DNA from: Candidatus Baltobacteraceae bacterium
Lineage (GTDB): Bacteria; Vulcanimicrobiota; Vulcanimicrobiia; Vulcanimicrobiales; Vulcanimicrobiaceae
Assembly: GCA_036489885.1 (NCBI GenBank)
Contig: DASXEW010000001.1
Span: 992,001 to 1,056,000, forward strand
Direction of reading: 5' to 3'
DNA length: 64,000 bases
Made by a program: the position numbers and the translations under genes. Positions 42,543 to 51,700 of this stretch are shown here, in pieces (position 1 is the stretch's first letter; each line of letters opens with the position of its first letter). The notes under the pieces were generated by a model. That model saw only the letters and a program-made list of their open reading frames with translations. It was not told where the DNA came from and searched no databases.

Positions 42543-43598
42543 ATGGGCATAGCTCGCCTTCTGGCGATTATCGCAGGCGTGGCCGCGTTGTTGCTGACGC
42601 CTTCTCAGAATTTTCTGGACGGGTACTACGCGAATACGTTCTATCCGGCTGCGCAAACGATGCTTACCGGACTGACGAACCATCTGACGTTCGCATTCAG
42701 TGATTGCATCCTCGTCATCGTCGTCGTCGGACTCGTCGCACGTTGGATCCTGGACCTGCGCGCACAACGGACGTGGCGCACGGTCATGAACCTCGCGCTC
42801 CACACGCTCGCAACCCTTAGCGTGATCTACGTTTGGTTTATGATCGACTGGGGTTGGAATTACGATCGTCCATCGCTCGAAGCTGCGCTCCACTTCGACG
42901 CCGACTCCGTCGAACGAATCGCGCTGGTGCCGATGGAGCTGCGCGCAGTTCGCGTGCTGAACGACGCGGCAATTGCCGCCCATCGCGAGCGCGAAGGAAA
43001 TGTCGACGTTCGCCCGCAGCTCATCGAAGCCGAGCGGGCGACGCTCGTCACACTCGGGATCACGCATTCGGTCGTACCGACACGTCCGAAGCGCAGCATC
43101 ATGGATTGGTATTTCACGTCCGCCGGCGTTACGGGGATGTTCGTCCCCTTCACGTACGAGACATACTTGGCCAGCGATCTGCTCTGGTACGAGTATCCGT
43201 TCACGCTCGAACACGAGTGGGGACACGTCGCGGGCATAGCGCGGGAGTCCGACGCAAACTTCATCGCAGCGCTCGCGACCCTGCAATCGGCCGATCCCAT
43301 CGTGCGATACTCCGGTCTGCTGATCGTCTACGGTGCGCTTCCGCGAATTCCGCGCGCCGATGCACGTCTCTCGAAGCTCGTGCTCGACGATTACGGTGCG
43401 ATGCGCCGGCGCGACGTCCAGCACATCCGACCGCTTGCATTCAAAATCGCGTGGGGAACGTACGATACGTATCTCAAGGCACAGCACGTTCCGACCGGCA
43501 TCGTGAGCTACACCGAATACATCCGGCTTCTGTTGGGAACGGACGCCGGCCGCGCAGCTCTTTCAACCGCGCTCGGCGCCTCGCTTCCGCTACGTTAG
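42543..43598 (+). CDS. DUF3810 membrane metalloprotease-like protein
   Basis: 351 aa. Two to three N-terminal membrane helices (LLAIIAGVAALLL; DCILVIVVVGLVARWILDL; ATLSVIYVWFMIDWGW). The soluble C-terminal part contains the zinc-binding EHEWGHVAGIARESDANFI, an HExxH motif with the downstream Glu in RESDAN. These blocks are typical of DUF3810, a family of putative membrane proteases. Its function in cells is unknown. The end overlaps the converging aldolase gene by four bases. Confidence 0.85.
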   Translation: MGIARLLAIIAGVAALLLTPSQNFLDGYYANTFYPAAQTMLTGLTNHLTFAFSDCILVIVVVGLVARWILDLRAQRTWRTVMNLALHTLATLSVIYVWFMIDWGWNYDRPSLEAALHFDADSVERIALVPMELRAVRVLNDAAIAAHREREGNVDVRPQLIEAERATLVTLGITHSVVPTRPKRSIMDWYFTSAGVTGMFVPFTYETYLASDLLWYEYPFTLEHEWGHVAGIARESDANFIAALATLQSADPIVRYSGLLIVYGALPRIPRADARLSKLVLDDYGAMRRRDVQHIRPLAFKIAWGTYDTYLKAQHVPTGIVSYTEYIRLLLGTDAGRAALSTALGASLPLR

Positions 43599-44641
43599 CT
43601 GCCGCTCAGAACCGAAACGAGCGTCTTCGCCGCCAACTCGACTTGCGCGCGCGTCACGTCCAGGTGCGTTACGGCCCGCAGTCTCGTCTTGCCCATCACA
43701 CTCAGACGCACGTGCTCCTCGCCGAGACGGTTCTCGACGTCCGCGGCGGTCACGCCGAGATCCTCGACGTCGAAGATCACGATGTTCGTCTCTACGTCCT
43801 CGATCCGAAGCTTCGGGATCCGGTGAATCGCTTCGTAGATGACCCGTGCGTTTGCATGATCGTCGGCTAGCCGTTCGACGTTATTCTCCAGTGCATAAAG
43901 ACAGGCAGCGGCGACGACTCCGGCTTGCCGCATCGCACCGCCGAAGCGCTGTTTGAAATACCACGCCTCCTCGATGAAGCTGCGCGAGCCGGCCAGCACG
44001 GCACCGACCGGTGCGCCGAGGCCCTTGCTGAAGTCGATCCAGATCGAATCGAAGTGCTTTCCATAGTTGGCGGCCGGCGTCTTACTAGCCACGACCGCGT
44101 TCAACAAACGCGCACCGTCGCAGTGCATCCACAAGCCATTTGCGCGCGCGACGTCCGCGATGTCGACAATCGTCTGCAGCGGCCACACGCCCCCACCACC
44201 CAGATTGGTCGTCTGTTCGATCGAAACGACGCGGGTGCGCGGCGAATAGCGTGACGGGGCGCGCACCGCAGCCGCTACTTGTGCGGGCGTGAACATCCCG
44301 CGCGCTCCGTCTTGCGGATTGAATAGCGCACCGCTGAAGGCGGGGGTCCCACCGCCTTCAGCAACGATCGGATGCGCGGTCCGATGCAAGATGATCTCAT
44401 CGCCCGGTTTCGTCGCAACGGCGAACGCGATTAAGTTACACATCGTGCCGGAAGGCAAGAAGAGTGCGGCTTCTTTGCCCAACAGCTGCGCGACGGCAGC
44501 TTGCAGGCGGTTGACGGTTGGATCTTCGCGCCGTTGCTCGTCGCCGACCTCAGCCTCGGCGATCGCACGGCGCATGCCCTCGGTCGGCCTCGTCGCAGTG
44601 TCGCTGAACAGGTCGATAACGGTCGTTGCTGTTTCGATCAT
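43595..44641 (-). CDS. Low-specificity threonine aldolase
   Basis: 348 aa. PLP fold I: DLFSDTATRPTEGMRRAIAE at the start, then VGDEQRREDPTVNRL, FLPSGTMCNLIAF, and the Lys in WIDFSKGLGAPVGAVLAGS. It cleaves threonine to glycine and acetaldehyde and can act on allo-threonine or related beta-hydroxy amino acids. It is the last gene of the dnaE-to-ftsZ run, 34 bases behind ftsZ. Confidence 0.9.
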   Translation of the reverse strand: MIETATTVIDLFSDTATRPTEGMRRAIAEAEVGDEQRREDPTVNRLQAAVAQLLGKEAALFLPSGTMCNLIAFAVATKPGDEIILHRTAHPIVAEGGGTPAFSGALFNPQDGARGMFTPAQVAAAVRAPSRYSPRTRVVSIEQTTNLGGGGVWPLQTIVDIADVARANGLWMHCDGARLLNAVVASKTPAANYGKHFDSIWIDFSKGLGAPVGAVLAGSRSFIEEAWYFKQRFGGAMRQAGVVAAACLYALENNVERLADDHANARVIYEAIHRIPKLRIEDVETNIVIFDVEDLGVTAADVENRLGEEHVRLSVMGKTRLRAVTHLDVTRAQVELAAKTLVSVLSGS

Positions 44642-44674
44642 CCCCGCTCTTACGCCGCGGGAGGCGTCGGGCCC

Positions 44675-45733
44675 TTAGCCCCTATAGCGCAAAAATGCAG
44701 GCACTTCAATGTCGTCCATATTGACCGGCGCGACTTTATCGAAGTCGATTCCCGCCGCCGTCTGCACGTGCGTCTTGGGAGCGCCGAACCCGGCCGCCAA
44801 TACGGTGACGCGGACGCGGCCTTGCATCGTCGGATCGATCGACGCCCCGAAGATGATCTGCGCATCCGAATCGACGGCACGCGAGATCATTTCCGCAGCC
44901 TCGTTCACTTCGTACATCGAGAGATCGCTGCCGCCCGTGATGTTGAAGATCACGCCGCGCGCGCCCTCGATCGTGGCCTCGAGCAGCGGCGATGCGATCG
45001 CCTTTTGCGCAGCGTCGGCCGCGCGATGCTCGCCGGTGCCTTCGCCGATTCCCATCATGGCTGAGCCGGCATCGGTCATAACCGTCTTAACGTCGGCAAA
45101 GTCGAGATTGATGAGACCCGGTTGCGTGATCAGGTCGCTGATCCCCTGAATCCCTTGCCTCAGAACGTCGTCGGCATGCGAGAAGGCTTCTTGCAATGGC
45201 GTCTTCTTCTCGATGATCTGCAAGATGCGTTCATTCGGAATCGTGATGAGCGTATCGACTTTGCTTTCCAGCTCGGCGATACCCCGCTCGGCGACTTGCA
45301 TGCGCTTACGGCCTTCGAATTGGAACGGCTTTGTAACGACCGCAATCGTCAGTGCACCCGATTCGCGCGCTAGTTCGGCAACGACCGAGACCGCTCCGGT
45401 GCCCGTCCCGCCGCCCATGCCGGCGGTCAAGAACACGAGATCCGCACCGTCCAGAACCATCGCAAGATCTTCGCGTGACTCGTTTGCGGCTTCGTGTCCG
45501 AGATTCGGATTTGCGCCGGCCCCAAGGCCACGCGTCAAGCTCGAACCGATTTGCACGGTGTTGTCGGTCTTCACGTTGCGCAAGGCTTGCACGTCGGTAT
45601 TGATCGCGTAGAACTCCACGCCGCCGAGACCCGCCTCGATCATACGGTTGACGGCGTTGCATCCACCGCCGCCAAGGCCGATCACCTTGATTGTCGCGGC
45701 ATGATCGGGAACGAAACGTTTGGCGTCTGCCAT
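44675..45733 (-). CDS. ftsZ: Cell division protein FtsZ
   Basis: 352 aa from ATG 45733 with GGAGGA upstream. Tubulin-type GTPase: [20 protein letters not shown], the GGGTGTG loop in [17 protein letters not shown], and the T7 loop [11 protein letters not shown]. The C-terminal linker is very short, and the end ([13 protein letters not shown]) resembles the conserved FtsA-binding peptide. It forms the Z-ring. It follows ftsA by 32 bases. Confidence 0.97.
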   Translation of the reverse strand: MADAKRFVPDHAATIKVIGLGGGGCNAVNRMIEAGLGGVEFYAINTDVQALRNVKTDNTVQIGSSLTRGLGAGANPNLGHEAANESREDLAMVLDGADLVFLTAGMGGGTGTGAVSVVAELARESGALTIAVVTKPFQFEGRKRMQVAERGIAELESKVDTLITIPNERILQIIEKKTPLQEAFSHADDVLRQGIQGISDLITQPGLINLDFADVKTVMTDAGSAMMGIGEGTGEHRAADAAQKAIASPLLEATIEGARGVIFNITGGSDLSMYEVNEAAEMISRAVDSDAQIIFGASIDPTMQGRVRVTVLAAGFGAPKTHVQTAAGIDFDKVAPVNMDDIEVPAFLRYRG

Positions 45734-45765
45734 CGGCGTACTATCCTCCAAAGAAAGCGGTAAGT

Positions 45766-46980
45766 TTAGTTCCAAAGGTCGCCGAGCCAAGTCCCAAGGC
45801 GACCGACGACGCCGCGCTTGTGACCATTTGCCGGTGCGCCGTCGGATTTCGGGCCGAAGATGACGAGCCCAACCGCCGTCGCGTACTCGGGTTGTTTGAC
45901 GGCATCATTGAGTCCCGCGAGCGTCGATGGATATCCAATGCGCGTCGGTAGGCCGAAGATCTCACTGGCAGCTGCGTCGATGCCTGACAACCGCGCGCCG
46001 CCGCCCGTGAGCACGACTTCGGCTAAGATCATGTCGCGCGCGACATGCTCGGAGATGTGCGCGCGTGCCATGCGGAAGAGTTCGCTGATACGCGGCTCGA
46101 TGATCGCCCGCAGCTCTTGCGTCGTAACCATCCGCGAGTTTCGTCCGTCAAGTGTCTTTACGGAAAAGCTTGTCTCGTCGCCGAGCTCAAATTTGGCCGC
46201 GCTGCCGTACGTACGCTTGACCATCTCGGCTTCGGCGAAATTCGTTTTCAAGCCGAGCGCGATGTCGTTCGTCAGGATATTTCCGCCGACAGGCAACGTT
46301 CCGGTATGAATCGCACCGCCGCCCACGTAGACGGCGATATCGGTCGTCCCGCCGCCGATGTCGAGCAAAATCACGCCGACGTGTTTTTCTTCAGGCAAGA
46401 GTGTCGCAGCCGATGAAGCAAGCGGCTCGAAGACAAGGCCTGCGGTTTCTAGGCCGGCACGGTGCACGCACTTGAGGACGTTGGCGATGAACGTCGCGCC
46501 GCCCGTGACGATGTGCGTCTCGACTTCGAGACGTCCGCCCGACATACCGACCGGATCGGTCACGCCTTCGTGTCCGTCAACGGTATAGTGACGTGGCAGC
46601 GCGTGAATGATTTGCCGGTCAGCTGCCAAGTTGATGATCTTTGAGGCGTCGAGGACACGCCGAACGTCACCGTGGACGACCTCGCGCTCCTCACCGGAGA
46701 CTGCGACGATGCCGCGATTGTTCGTGCTCTGAATGTGCTCGCCGGTCACGCCTACGTAGACTTGGGAGATGGCAACGCCGGCCATCCGCTCCGCTCGTTC
46801 CGTCGCGGCTTCGATCGCCCTGACGGTCTCCTCGAGATCGGTTACGACGCCACGACGAAGCCCGGTGGAAGGCGCTTCACCGACACCGATGATCTCGAGG
46901 CCGGCGGGTCCGTTGGCGGCGACGACGGCACACGTTTTGGTCGTCCCAATGTCGAGCCCGGCGAGGGTCTGCGACCGCAT
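45766..46980 (-). CDS. ftsA: Cell division protein FtsA
   Basis: 404 aa. Actin/Hsp70-type ATPase with the phosphate 1 motif [15 protein letters not shown], phosphate 2 in [14 protein letters not shown], and the adenosine motif [10 protein letters not shown]. The C-terminal amphipathic helix ([14 protein letters not shown]) anchors the protein to the membrane. It tethers FtsZ to the membrane and sits directly upstream of it, as usual. Confidence 0.96.
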   Translation of the reverse strand: MRSQTLAGLDIGTTKTCAVVAANGPAGLEIIGVGEAPSTGLRRGVVTDLEETVRAIEAATERAERMAGVAISQVYVGVTGEHIQSTNNRGIVAVSGEEREVVHGDVRRVLDASKIINLAADRQIIHALPRHYTVDGHEGVTDPVGMSGGRLEVETHIVTGGATFIANVLKCVHRAGLETAGLVFEPLASSAATLLPEEKHVGVILLDIGGGTTDIAVYVGGGAIHTGTLPVGGNILTNDIALGLKTNFAEAEMVKRTYGSAAKFELGDETSFSVKTLDGRNSRMVTTQELRAIIEPRISELFRMARAHISEHVARDMILAEVVLTGGGARLSGIDAAASEIFGLPTRIGYPSTLAGLNDAVKQPEYATAVGLVIFGPKSDGAPANGHKRGVVGRLGTWLGDLWN

Positions 46981-47015
46981 CCCCTAGATATTGTGTTTCC
47001 CTAGGCAAATCCCTA

Positions 47016-47774
47016 CTACTTGTGGTGGCTGCGCTCCTCGACGACGGGGGTCGAGGGTGCGCGGAGGTCGATGACCGCGACGTCCCGGGAGCGCTTCCCA
47101 TAGGTCTGAAGGATCGGATCGACGAGCGTGGCCTTCTGCGCCAGGTCGCGATCGTCGCCGAAACGCACCGCGATCCCACCGCTTAACGTAACGTCCAGGC
47201 CGCCGAAGCGATCGAAGGCGCTGTAGACGGGGTCGACATGATTGGCGCGCAACGTCCGCACGTCCGAAAGAAACCGCGTCAACTGCGCGACGTCGATCGT
47301 CGACCCGGCTTGCTGCGGCGTAAGCCCAGGCCACCCGATCACGACCGCGCGCGGCCCATCGTTGCACGATGTTTCGATGACGTGTCCATTTGCATCGACT
47401 AAGTATCGCGCGGATGCAGACTGTACGCAGGCCGCCGGCGTTCGTTCAACGACGACAATCCGGACGCTCGCAGGCAACGAACGATGAATGCGCGTCGATT
47501 GCACCCACGGAATCGCATCGACACGCGTTTCCGCAGCGTGTTTGTCGATCAACCACGCGTTACGATTGCTCGGAATCGCGGCACGTTTGAGGACATCCGC
47601 TACAGCGACGTGCTTGGTTCCATAAACGTCGACGTTCTTCGGAGTGAAACCCGGCCAGGTCGCAATACGGAAGCCCGCGACGCCCGCCGCGATCAGCAGC
47701 AGAACGATGAAAATCCAAAATACGCGCAGTCGTGCGAGCAGCGACGGTTTCGCGCGGCGGCGCACCGTCGTCAT
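47016..47774 (-). CDS. ftsQ: Cell division protein FtsQ/DivIB
   Basis: 252 aa. A short basic N-terminus (TTVRRRAKPSLLARLRVFW) precedes one membrane helix (IFIVLLLIAAGVAGF). The POTRA domain follows (VDVYGTKHVAVADVLKRAA) with the FtsQ beta domain (RIVVVERTPAACVQ). It bridges early and late divisome proteins. Its ATG overlaps the stop of the HAD gene by four bases and ftsA begins 35 bases downstream. Confidence 0.9.
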   Translation of the reverse strand: MTTVRRRAKPSLLARLRVFWIFIVLLLIAAGVAGFRIATWPGFTPKNVDVYGTKHVAVADVLKRAAIPSNRNAWLIDKHAAETRVDAIPWVQSTRIHRSLPASVRIVVVERTPAACVQSASARYLVDANGHVIETSCNDGPRAVVIGWPGLTPQQAGSTIDVAQLTRFLSDVRTLRANHVDPVYSAFDRFGGLDVTLSGGIAVRFGDDRDLAQKATLVDPILQTYGKRSRDVAVIDLRAPSTPVVEERSHHK

Positions 47775-48580
47775 GCGGCGCTCAAGATGAAACGCTCGAT
47801 CGCCTCGGCGACACCGTCTTGCTCCACACCGGCGACGATCGCATCGGCCTTTTCACGCAACTCAGGCGGAGCAGTCCCCATTGCGACACCGAAGCCCGCG
47901 CTCGTGATGAGCGGCACGTCGTTCCATGAATCCCCGATCGCCATCGTCTCTGCGAGCTCGACCCCATAGTACTTCGCGACCGTCGTAAGCGCGCGTCCCT
48001 TGTCGACGTTCGCATCGATGACTTCGACGAACTCGGGTTGACTGCGCGTAACGCTAGCGTCGCCTGCAAGCCAGATGCGCAGCTCTTCTGCATACGCGCC
48101 GGCGAGCTTGGGATCGAGCACACAATTGATCTTGGTCGACGGCCGCTCCGCAAAGAATTTCGCGAGCGGACCAACCTCGTGCGCCTCTACCTTCGCAAGC
48201 GCCGTATAGCTGCGCGTGTATTCGTCGTTGACTTCCGTGTAAAGCTTGTCCTCAAAATAACCGAGCGCGCGCACACCCTCGCCGGCGGTGCGCTCAAACA
48301 CCCGGAGGCCCGCCGCAATCGGCATCGGCGTATGGGCGAGACGTTCACCCGACGCAACGACGTACGTGGCTGCACCATGATAGCACACGATAGGCCCCTC
48401 GATTCCGATCGCCGCCGCGAACGGACGCGCAGCCGAGAACATGCGGCCCGTAACCATCGTGAACGCGACGCCCGCACCGCGCGCGCGCGTGATAGCGGTC
48501 TTGACGTTCTGCGAGATCTGCAGCTTCGTCGAGACGAGCGTTCCGTCCAAATCGAGGGCCACAAGGCGAATCTGGGTCAT
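47771..48580 (-). CDS. HAD-superfamily hydrolase, Cof type
   Basis: 269 aa. HAD motif I is VALDLDGTLVSTKLQ with catalytic Asp residues; motif II lies in FTMVTGRMF; motif IV is ETMAIGDSWNDVPLI. The cap type fits the Cof/YidA subfamily, sugar-phosphate or nucleotide phosphatases. It is wedged between hisD and ftsQ with four-base overlaps on both sides. A role as histidinol-phosphatase is possible in this his context but Cof-type proteins are not the usual HisB or HisN form. Confidence 0.88.
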   Translation of the reverse strand: MTQIRLVALDLDGTLVSTKLQISQNVKTAITRARGAGVAFTMVTGRMFSAARPFAAAIGIEGPIVCYHGAATYVVASGERLAHTPMPIAAGLRVFERTAGEGVRALGYFEDKLYTEVNDEYTRSYTALAKVEAHEVGPLAKFFAERPSTKINCVLDPKLAGAYAEELRIWLAGDASVTRSQPEFVEVIDANVDKGRALTTVAKYYGVELAETMAIGDSWNDVPLITSAGFGVAMGTAPPELREKADAIVAGVEQDGVAEAIERFILSAA

Positions 48581-49866
48581 CGTTTACGCATCCTCGCGCT
48601 TTGCGCATGCGCGGGAAGACCTTCGAAATCGGCGAGCGATGCGAGCACGTCCGCATCTTGCTGCATGCGCGCGTCACTGTACTCAACGAGCGACATCGTC
48701 CGCATAAAATCGGCGAGACGCAACCCCGATGCGAAACGGGCAGCGCCGGCGGTCGGCAAGACGTGATTCGTTCCGGCGATATAATCGCCGGCCGCAACCG
48801 GCGTCGATGCGCCCACAAAGATGGCGCCCGCGTGCCTGACGCGCGGCACGAGCCGCATCGGCTCGCGCGTTTGAATCGAAAGATGCTCCGGCGCAAAACG
48901 ATCGATAACCTCGACGATCTCGTCTTCGTTACGCGCGTGGATTAGCCAAGCTCGCTCGCCCAGCACACGGCGCACGATCTCGTTGCGTTCCGTCTCTTTC
49001 GACGCCGACAATGCATCGGAAACGCGCTCCAACACCTCGCGGCTGGTTGATACCGTTGCGACGCGCGCATACGGGTCGTGCTCGGCTTGTGCAAGCATCT
49101 CGCCCGCAACGAACTCGGGCTGCGAAGCCTCATCTGCGACGACGAGGACTTCGGACGGACCGGCGAGTCCATCGATACCGACTGCGCCGAAGACTTGCCG
49201 TTTTGCTTCGGTGACCCAGACGCTGCCGGGTCCAACGATTTTATCGACGGGCGCGATTCGCGACGTGCCGTACGCTAGTGCTCCGATTGCCTGCGCACCT
49301 CCGACTGCGTACAGCTCGTCGACACCGCAGAGCACGCAGGCGAAAAGAATCGCCGGATTCACGCCGAGTTTCCCGCGGGCGGGCGGCGTTGCGACGACGA
49401 TGCGACCGACCCCGGCGAGTTTGGCCGGGACCACCGTCATAATGGCCGACGACGGCAGTGATGCAGTCCCGCCCGGGACATACGCACCGATGCTCGCAAG
49501 CGGACGGGCGAGCATTGCATAACGTGAGCCGTCGCGTTCGTCGAATTCGATATCCGGGATGCGTTGCCGCGCATGAAACGCGAGCACGCGTTCACGGGCC
49601 AGCTCGAGGCCGGCGGCAACCTCGCTCGGAACGAACGTTCGCGCTTCCTCGGGCGGAGGAAGAGCCACTCGCAGCCGCTCGAGCTTAAAATCCGGATCGT
49701 CGAAGCGTCGCGCGTAGTCACGTAGCGCGTCGTCACCGCGCGAACGGACGTCGCGCAAGATTTTTGCGACGCTCGCAACGACGTCTTCATTCGGCGCCCA
49801 TCCCGGCGCGTAAAGGTCGCTCAGCGCGCCGCGATCGCGGCTTTCAACAATCGGGGGCGGCTTCAC
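48577..49866 (-). CDS. hisD: Histidinol dehydrogenase
   Basis: 429 aa. Diagnostic blocks: YVPGGTASLPSSAIMTVVPA, GSVWVTEAKRQVFGAVGIDG, and AGPSEVLVVADEASQPEFVA. The zinc-binding and catalytic Glu/His region is GAIFVGASTPVAAGDYIAGT with TNHVLPT. It oxidises histidinol to histidine in two NAD-dependent steps, the last steps of histidine synthesis. It overlaps hisG by four bases and the HAD gene by four. Confidence 0.96.
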   Translation of the reverse strand: MKPPPIVESRDRGALSDLYAPGWAPNEDVVASVAKILRDVRSRGDDALRDYARRFDDPDFKLERLRVALPPPEEARTFVPSEVAAGLELARERVLAFHARQRIPDIEFDERDGSRYAMLARPLASIGAYVPGGTASLPSSAIMTVVPAKLAGVGRIVVATPPARGKLGVNPAILFACVLCGVDELYAVGGAQAIGALAYGTSRIAPVDKIVGPGSVWVTEAKRQVFGAVGIDGLAGPSEVLVVADEASQPEFVAGEMLAQAEHDPYARVATVSTSREVLERVSDALSASKETERNEIVRRVLGERAWLIHARNEDEIVEVIDRFAPEHLSIQTREPMRLVPRVRHAGAIFVGASTPVAAGDYIAGTNHVLPTAGAARFASGLRLADFMRTMSLVEYSDARMQQDADVLASLADFEGLPAHAQSARMRKR

Positions 49867-50501
49867 GCCCGCACCGGATCGGTTTGGGCTCCCAGACGCT
49901 CCAGAAGACCGCGAAGCTCGGCGTACTTCGCGCGGAAGCGAATCGGATTGACGACGAAGCGCGCCGTCGAGCGCTCGATTTCGTCGACGATGACGAGATC
50001 GTGGTCGCGCAGCGTGTTTCCCGTTTGCGTAAGATCGACGATGAGATCTGCCAAACCGACGAGTGGTGCAAGCTCGACCGAGCCATGCAGCGGGATGATC
50101 TCGACTGGAAGGTCACGTTCCGAGAAAAAGACTTCCGTGCTCCGAACGTACTTCGTTGCGACGCGCAAGAACGTCGGCAACGCCGCACCTTCGTGATAGC
50201 GATCGATGCGGCGCGCCGCGACGACCAGACGGCAGGCACCAAATCCGAGATCGGCGAGCTCGCTGACATGACGATCGGTTTCCCACAGAACATCCTTACC
50301 GACGATCCCGCAGTCCGCAGCGCCAAACTCGACATAGGCGGGGACGTCACTCGGCCGCAAGAACACGAGCTCAACCTTGTCGTCGACGCGCACTGCAAGG
50401 CGCCGGCCTGCGTCTTCCGGCACGTCGATTCCCGCCGCGCGCAGCCGGGCCGCCGCATCGTCGAAGAGCGCACCCTTGGGGACCGCAATCACTAAGCTCA
50501 T
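49863..50501 (-). CDS. hisG: ATP phosphoribosyltransferase, short form (HisG-S)
   Basis: 212 aa, the length of the short form that lacks the C-terminal regulatory domain and needs HisZ. VIAVPKGALFDDAAARLRAA opens it, the PRPP-binding region is DLTQTGNTLRDHDLVIVDEI, and VEFGAADCGIVGKDVL is conserved. It commits ATP and PRPP to histidine synthesis. Its start shares a base with the hisZ stop, matching the need for a one-to-one complex. Confidence 0.96.
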   Translation of the reverse strand: MSLVIAVPKGALFDDAAARLRAAGIDVPEDAGRRLAVRVDDKVELVFLRPSDVPAYVEFGAADCGIVGKDVLWETDRHVSELADLGFGACRLVVAARRIDRYHEGAALPTFLRVATKYVRSTEVFFSERDLPVEIIPLHGSVELAPLVGLADLIVDLTQTGNTLRDHDLVIVDEIERSTARFVVNPIRFRAKYAELRGLLERLGAQTDPVRA

Positions 50502-51700
50502 CAGTGCGGAGCCCCGAACGGGCGCGCAACCTCGAGGGGTGTCGACGGTCCTTTGCGCACACGCAGCTCTTTTACGGCCCCGTTACGCGCGACCAAAATG
50601 CGCGGAATGCCGTGCGCACGCGCGTCGGCGATCAGCGCTTCATCGCTGAGATCGGCAGAGGCGCAGCGCACCACGTTGCCGGCTGCCCGTTCGCGTGCGG
50701 CTACGATATCGGAGCCGGCAACCAGCATATCGATGCGGGGACGTTTGCGGTCGAGATGCCGTCCGCGACGTTCCAGCGCGATCAAAATGCGTTCGATCCC
50801 ACCCATCCAGCCAACCGCAGGGACGTCAAACCCGAAGCGCGGCAGCAAACTGTCGTAGCGTCCTCCGCCGCAGAGTGAGAATCCGATTTCTTCGATGTAG
50901 CCTTCGAAAACGAAACCCGTGTAGTATTCGAGATCGCGCAGCATTGCAAAATCGACGTTGATGCGCCCGCCGATCCCCAGACTCTGAGCGCGATTCAGTA
51001 ATTGCTCGAGCCGATCGAGTGCAATTTGCGATACCGGTGTGACGCACAGCGGCCTGACTTTATCGAGCGCCTCCAGGCCCCCGCGCAACATCGCATATTC
51101 CGTCAGGCGTGGATCGCATTCGCGTAACGCAACGATGTTGCGATCCGAGATCGCCTGCTTGCAACGTTTGCGGTCGCCGGGCGGAATTTGCATCGCTTCC
51201 AAAACGCCGTCGACGACGTTCCCGTCATTGATGTCGAACGCTGCATCCGAGAGTCCCACCGCGTCCAGAACCTCGACCGCCATGAACAGCGCCTCGGCAT
51301 CTGCATCGACGCCGCCCCAGCCGATCAGCTCGACGCCGGCCTGCGTGAACTCGCGCATGCGGCCCTCTTGCGGCTCTTCGTAGCGATACGCCGGCGCAAT
51401 GTACGAGAGACGAAGCGGCAGTGGATCTTCGCGCATGCGCGTTGACACGAGCCGTGCGATCGGAGTCGTCATCTCAGGGCGCAACGCCATCGCATTGGCT
51501 TGACGATCCGTAAAGCGAAACGTTTCGTCGGTCAGCGTGTCGCCGAGACCGAACTCGAGCACTTCGAAGCGCTCGAATCCGGGCGTCATCACTTCTTGAT
51601 ACGACCAGCGTCCGAAGACCGCACGAATTTTCTGCTCGATCTCGCGTTTGCGAGCAAGCTCGTGCGGAAGCCAGTCGCGGACCCCCGCAGGAAGCCGCAC
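50501..51700 (-). CDS. hisZ: ATP phosphoribosyltransferase regulatory subunit HisZ
   Basis: 399 aa. It resembles the catalytic domain of histidyl-tRNA synthetase: MRLPAGVRDWLPHELARKRE, motif 2-like LRLSYIAPAYRYEEPQEGRM, and GGGRYDSLLPRFGFDVPAVG. It has no full anticodon-binding domain but a short C-terminal Rossmann-like piece. The position before a short hisG favours HisZ over HisS. The start overlaps the dnaE stop by one base. Confidence 0.9.
   Translation of the reverse strand: MRLPAGVRDWLPHELARKREIEQKIRAVFGRWSYQEVMTPGFERFEVLEFGLGDTLTDETFRFTDRQANAMALRPEMTTPIARLVSTRMREDPLPLRLSYIAPAYRYEEPQEGRMREFTQAGVELIGWGGVDADAEALFMAVEVLDAVGLSDAAFDINDGNVVDGVLEAMQIPPGDRKRCKQAISDRNIVALRECDPRLTEYAMLRGGLEALDKVRPLCVTPVSQIALDRLEQLLNRAQSLGIGGRINVDFAMLRDLEYYTGFVFEGYIEEIGFSLCGGGRYDSLLPRFGFDVPAVGWMGGIERILIALERRGRHLDRKRPRIDMLVAGSDIVAARERAAGNVVRCASADLSDEALIADARAHGIPRILVARNGAVKELRVRKGPSTPLEVARPFGAPH

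Noticed and set aside
41437-42552. 371-codon plus-strand open frame
   Set aside because: Antisense to the M20 amidohydrolase, whose metal motifs are complete.
42833-43870. 345-codon plus-strand open frame
   Set aside because: Very Arg-rich, in another frame of the DUF3810 gene.
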